A stretch of 14,780 nt of DNA from Brevundimonas sp. UBA6550 (GTDB taxonomy: Bacteria > Pseudomonadota > Alphaproteobacteria > Caulobacterales > Caulobacteraceae): assembly GCF_002434505.1 (NCBI RefSeq), contig NZ_DJKE01000007.1, positions 1 through 14,780 of the forward strand. The letters run 5' to 3'. The notes below the pieces were generated by a model, which made no database searches, had not been told where the DNA came from, and saw nothing but the letters and a program-made list of their open reading frames with translations. The position numbers and the translations under genes are program-made. Shown here piece after piece: positions 13,617 to 14,780 of this stretch; within the stretch, counting starts at the first letter, position 1; each line of letters begins with the position of its first letter.

Positions 13617-14780
13617 ATGAAGGCGTTGACGATCGGTGGGCGGATCAATCTGCTCGCTCTTGTGACCATGGCGGGCCTGCTTCTGGTTACAGGTCTATCC
13701 CTTATGCGGCTGGATGCGGTGATGCGCGGCGACATCGCCGACCGCACCCAAAAGGCGGTTGAGATCGCCTCCAGCGTGGTCGCCCATTATCATTCGGAAG
13801 AGATCGCCGGGCGGATGACCCGCGCCGAAGCTCAAGGCGCAGCCAAGGCCGCAGTCGGCGCCATGCGCTATGGCGCCGACGACTATTTCTGGATCAACGA
13901 CATGCATCCCCTCATGGTGATGCACCCGATGAAGCCGGCGCTTGATGGTACGGACTTAAGCCTGAACAAGGATGCGAACGGCGTCCTGATGTTCAAGGAA
14001 TTCGTCGCGGTGGTCGAACGGCGCGGCGAAGGCTTCGTCTCCTATGATTGGGACAAGCCGGGCCAGGATACGCCGGCCCCCAAGATTTCCTATGTAAAGG
14101 GTTTCGCGCCGTGGGGTTGGGTGATCGGCTCTGGTGTCTATACCGACCAGATCGCGGCGATGGTGGGCAAGGCCGCGGTGACGCTGGGCGGCATGGCGCT
14201 GCTGGTGGCTCTGGCCGTCGGGACGGCGGGCTGGTTCATTGGTCGGTCGGTGTCGGGGCCGGTGGTGGCTCTTGGTCGGCGGATGCGGGATCTCGCCGAC
14301 GGCGACACGACCAGCAACATCCCCTATGCGTCGCGTCGCGACGAAGTCGGCCAGATGGCGGCCGCGCTGGTCATTTTTCGGGACGCGGCGATCGATAAGG
14401 ATCGGCTTGAGGCCGAAGCCCTGGCCCAGCGTTCTCTGTCCGAGCAGGAGCGTGCGGCCAACGAGGCGGAGAAGGCCCGGGTCGCGGCCGAGGACAAGGC
14501 GGCGCTGGAGGCCCTGGCCACCGGCCTGTCGGCCATGGCGAACGGGGATCTGACGCACCGCTTCACCCTGGAGGTGGCGCCGCGCGCCGAGCGGTTGAAG
14601 TCCGATTTCAACGCCGCCATCGCCCAGCTTCAGGACGCGGTGTCGGTCGTGGTGGCCAACGTCTCGGGCATTCGCTCGGGCGCGGACGAGATCAGCCAGG
14701 CTGCCGACGAGCTGTCGCGCCGCACCGAACACCAGGCCGCCAGCCTGGAAGAGACCGCCGCCGCGCTGGATCAGATCACC
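13617..14780 (+). CDS. Methyl-accepting chemotaxis protein with single Cache sensor (partial, C-terminus beyond window)
   Basis: Transmembrane chemoreceptor; 388 residues are present and the frame is open at the right edge. TM1 is at about 9-30. A periplasmic sCache_2 domain follows at about 35-185, marked by DDYFWINDMHPLMVMHP (88-104) and PWGWVIGSGVYTDQI. TM2 is at about 188-209, then a HAMP domain at about 210-262. An Ala/Glu-rich coiled coil lies at about 262-305, and a second HAMP-like unit begins near 309 with ALATGLSAMANGDLTHRF. The first methylation helix begins at 366 (LSRRTEHQAASLEETAAALD). The CheA/CheW-binding tip is outside the window. ATG 13617 has GGGGCGG just upstream. The Cache type often senses small organic acids; the ligand here is not predictable. 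Confidence 0.94.
   Translation, partial: MKALTIGGRINLLALVTMAGLLLVTGLSLMRLDAVMRGDIADRTQKAVEIASSVVAHYHSEEIAGRMTRAEAQGAAKAAVGAMRYGADDYFWINDMHPLMVMHPMKPALDGTDLSLNKDANGVLMFKEFVAVVERRGEGFVSYDWDKPGQDTPAPKISYVKGFAPWGWVIGSGVYTDQIAAMVGKAAVTLGGMALLVALAVGTAGWFIGRSVSGPVVALGRRMRDLADGDTTSNIPYASRRDEVGQMAAALVIFRDAAIDKDRLEAEALAQRSLSEQERAANEAEKARVAAEDKAALEALATGLSAMANGDLTHRFTLEVAPRAERLKSDFNAAIAQLQDAVSVVVANVSGIRSGADEISQAADELSRRTEHQAASLEETAAALDQIT

Noticed and set aside
1..14780. CRISPR array, prophage or toxin-antitoxin pair
   Set aside because: I looked for regular spaced repeats, phage structural genes and short paired toxin-antitoxin frames and saw none.

Overview
The window looks like a chromosome segment of an alphaproteobacterium close to Caulobacterales, most likely Brevundimonas or a relative. 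This rests on high GC with strong third-position G/C bias, the ubiE-ubiB pair, and an sCache/tandem-HAMP chemoreceptor of Caulobacter type. Genus assignment is inference from gene style, not from a search. Most of the window is compact housekeeping DNA. Two patches stand out as less GC-rich or mobile: the left end (about 1636-2820) and one small gene at 9441-9812.

Layout. 1-1635 (minus) is the first 545 residues of an RTX/HlyB-type type I secretion ABC transporter that runs off the left edge. 1636-1922 is gene-free and lower in GC. 1927-2764 is a complete IS5-family insertion sequence whose transposase needs a -1 frameshift; it is flanked by CTAG duplications. 2821-2897 is tRNA-Arg(CCG) on the minus strand with an encoded CCA; its 3' end faces the IS and the secretion gene. 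2976-4072 (minus) is a two-gene unit, a pterin-4a-carbinolamine dehydratase overlapping a short-chain dehydrogenase. Divergent from it, on the plus strand, are a Crp/Fnr-family regulator (4183-4887), ubiE (4933-5727), ubiB (5715-7295) and a small exported protein (7310-7807). From 7812 to 12657 everything is on the minus strand: a lipoprotein, arfB, a YaiI/DUF188 protein, a hairpin terminator, a small lower-GC gene of uncertain function, and two translationally coupled exported amidohydrolase-family proteins. Divergent from these are trmB (12805-13521) and a methyl-accepting chemotaxis protein (13617 to the right edge, truncated).

How the genes relate. UbiE and UbiB act together in ubiquinone synthesis and overlap by 13 bases. 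ArfB rescues stalled ribosomes and overlaps the DUF188 gene by four bases. The two amidohydrolase-family proteins form an operon in which the first keeps the metal-binding HxH motif and the second has lost it. That suggests an active lipoprotein enzyme paired with a degenerate partner. This pair and the lower-GC gene joined to its 3' end are the most interesting parts of the window. No CRISPR array, prophage or obvious defence island is visible.
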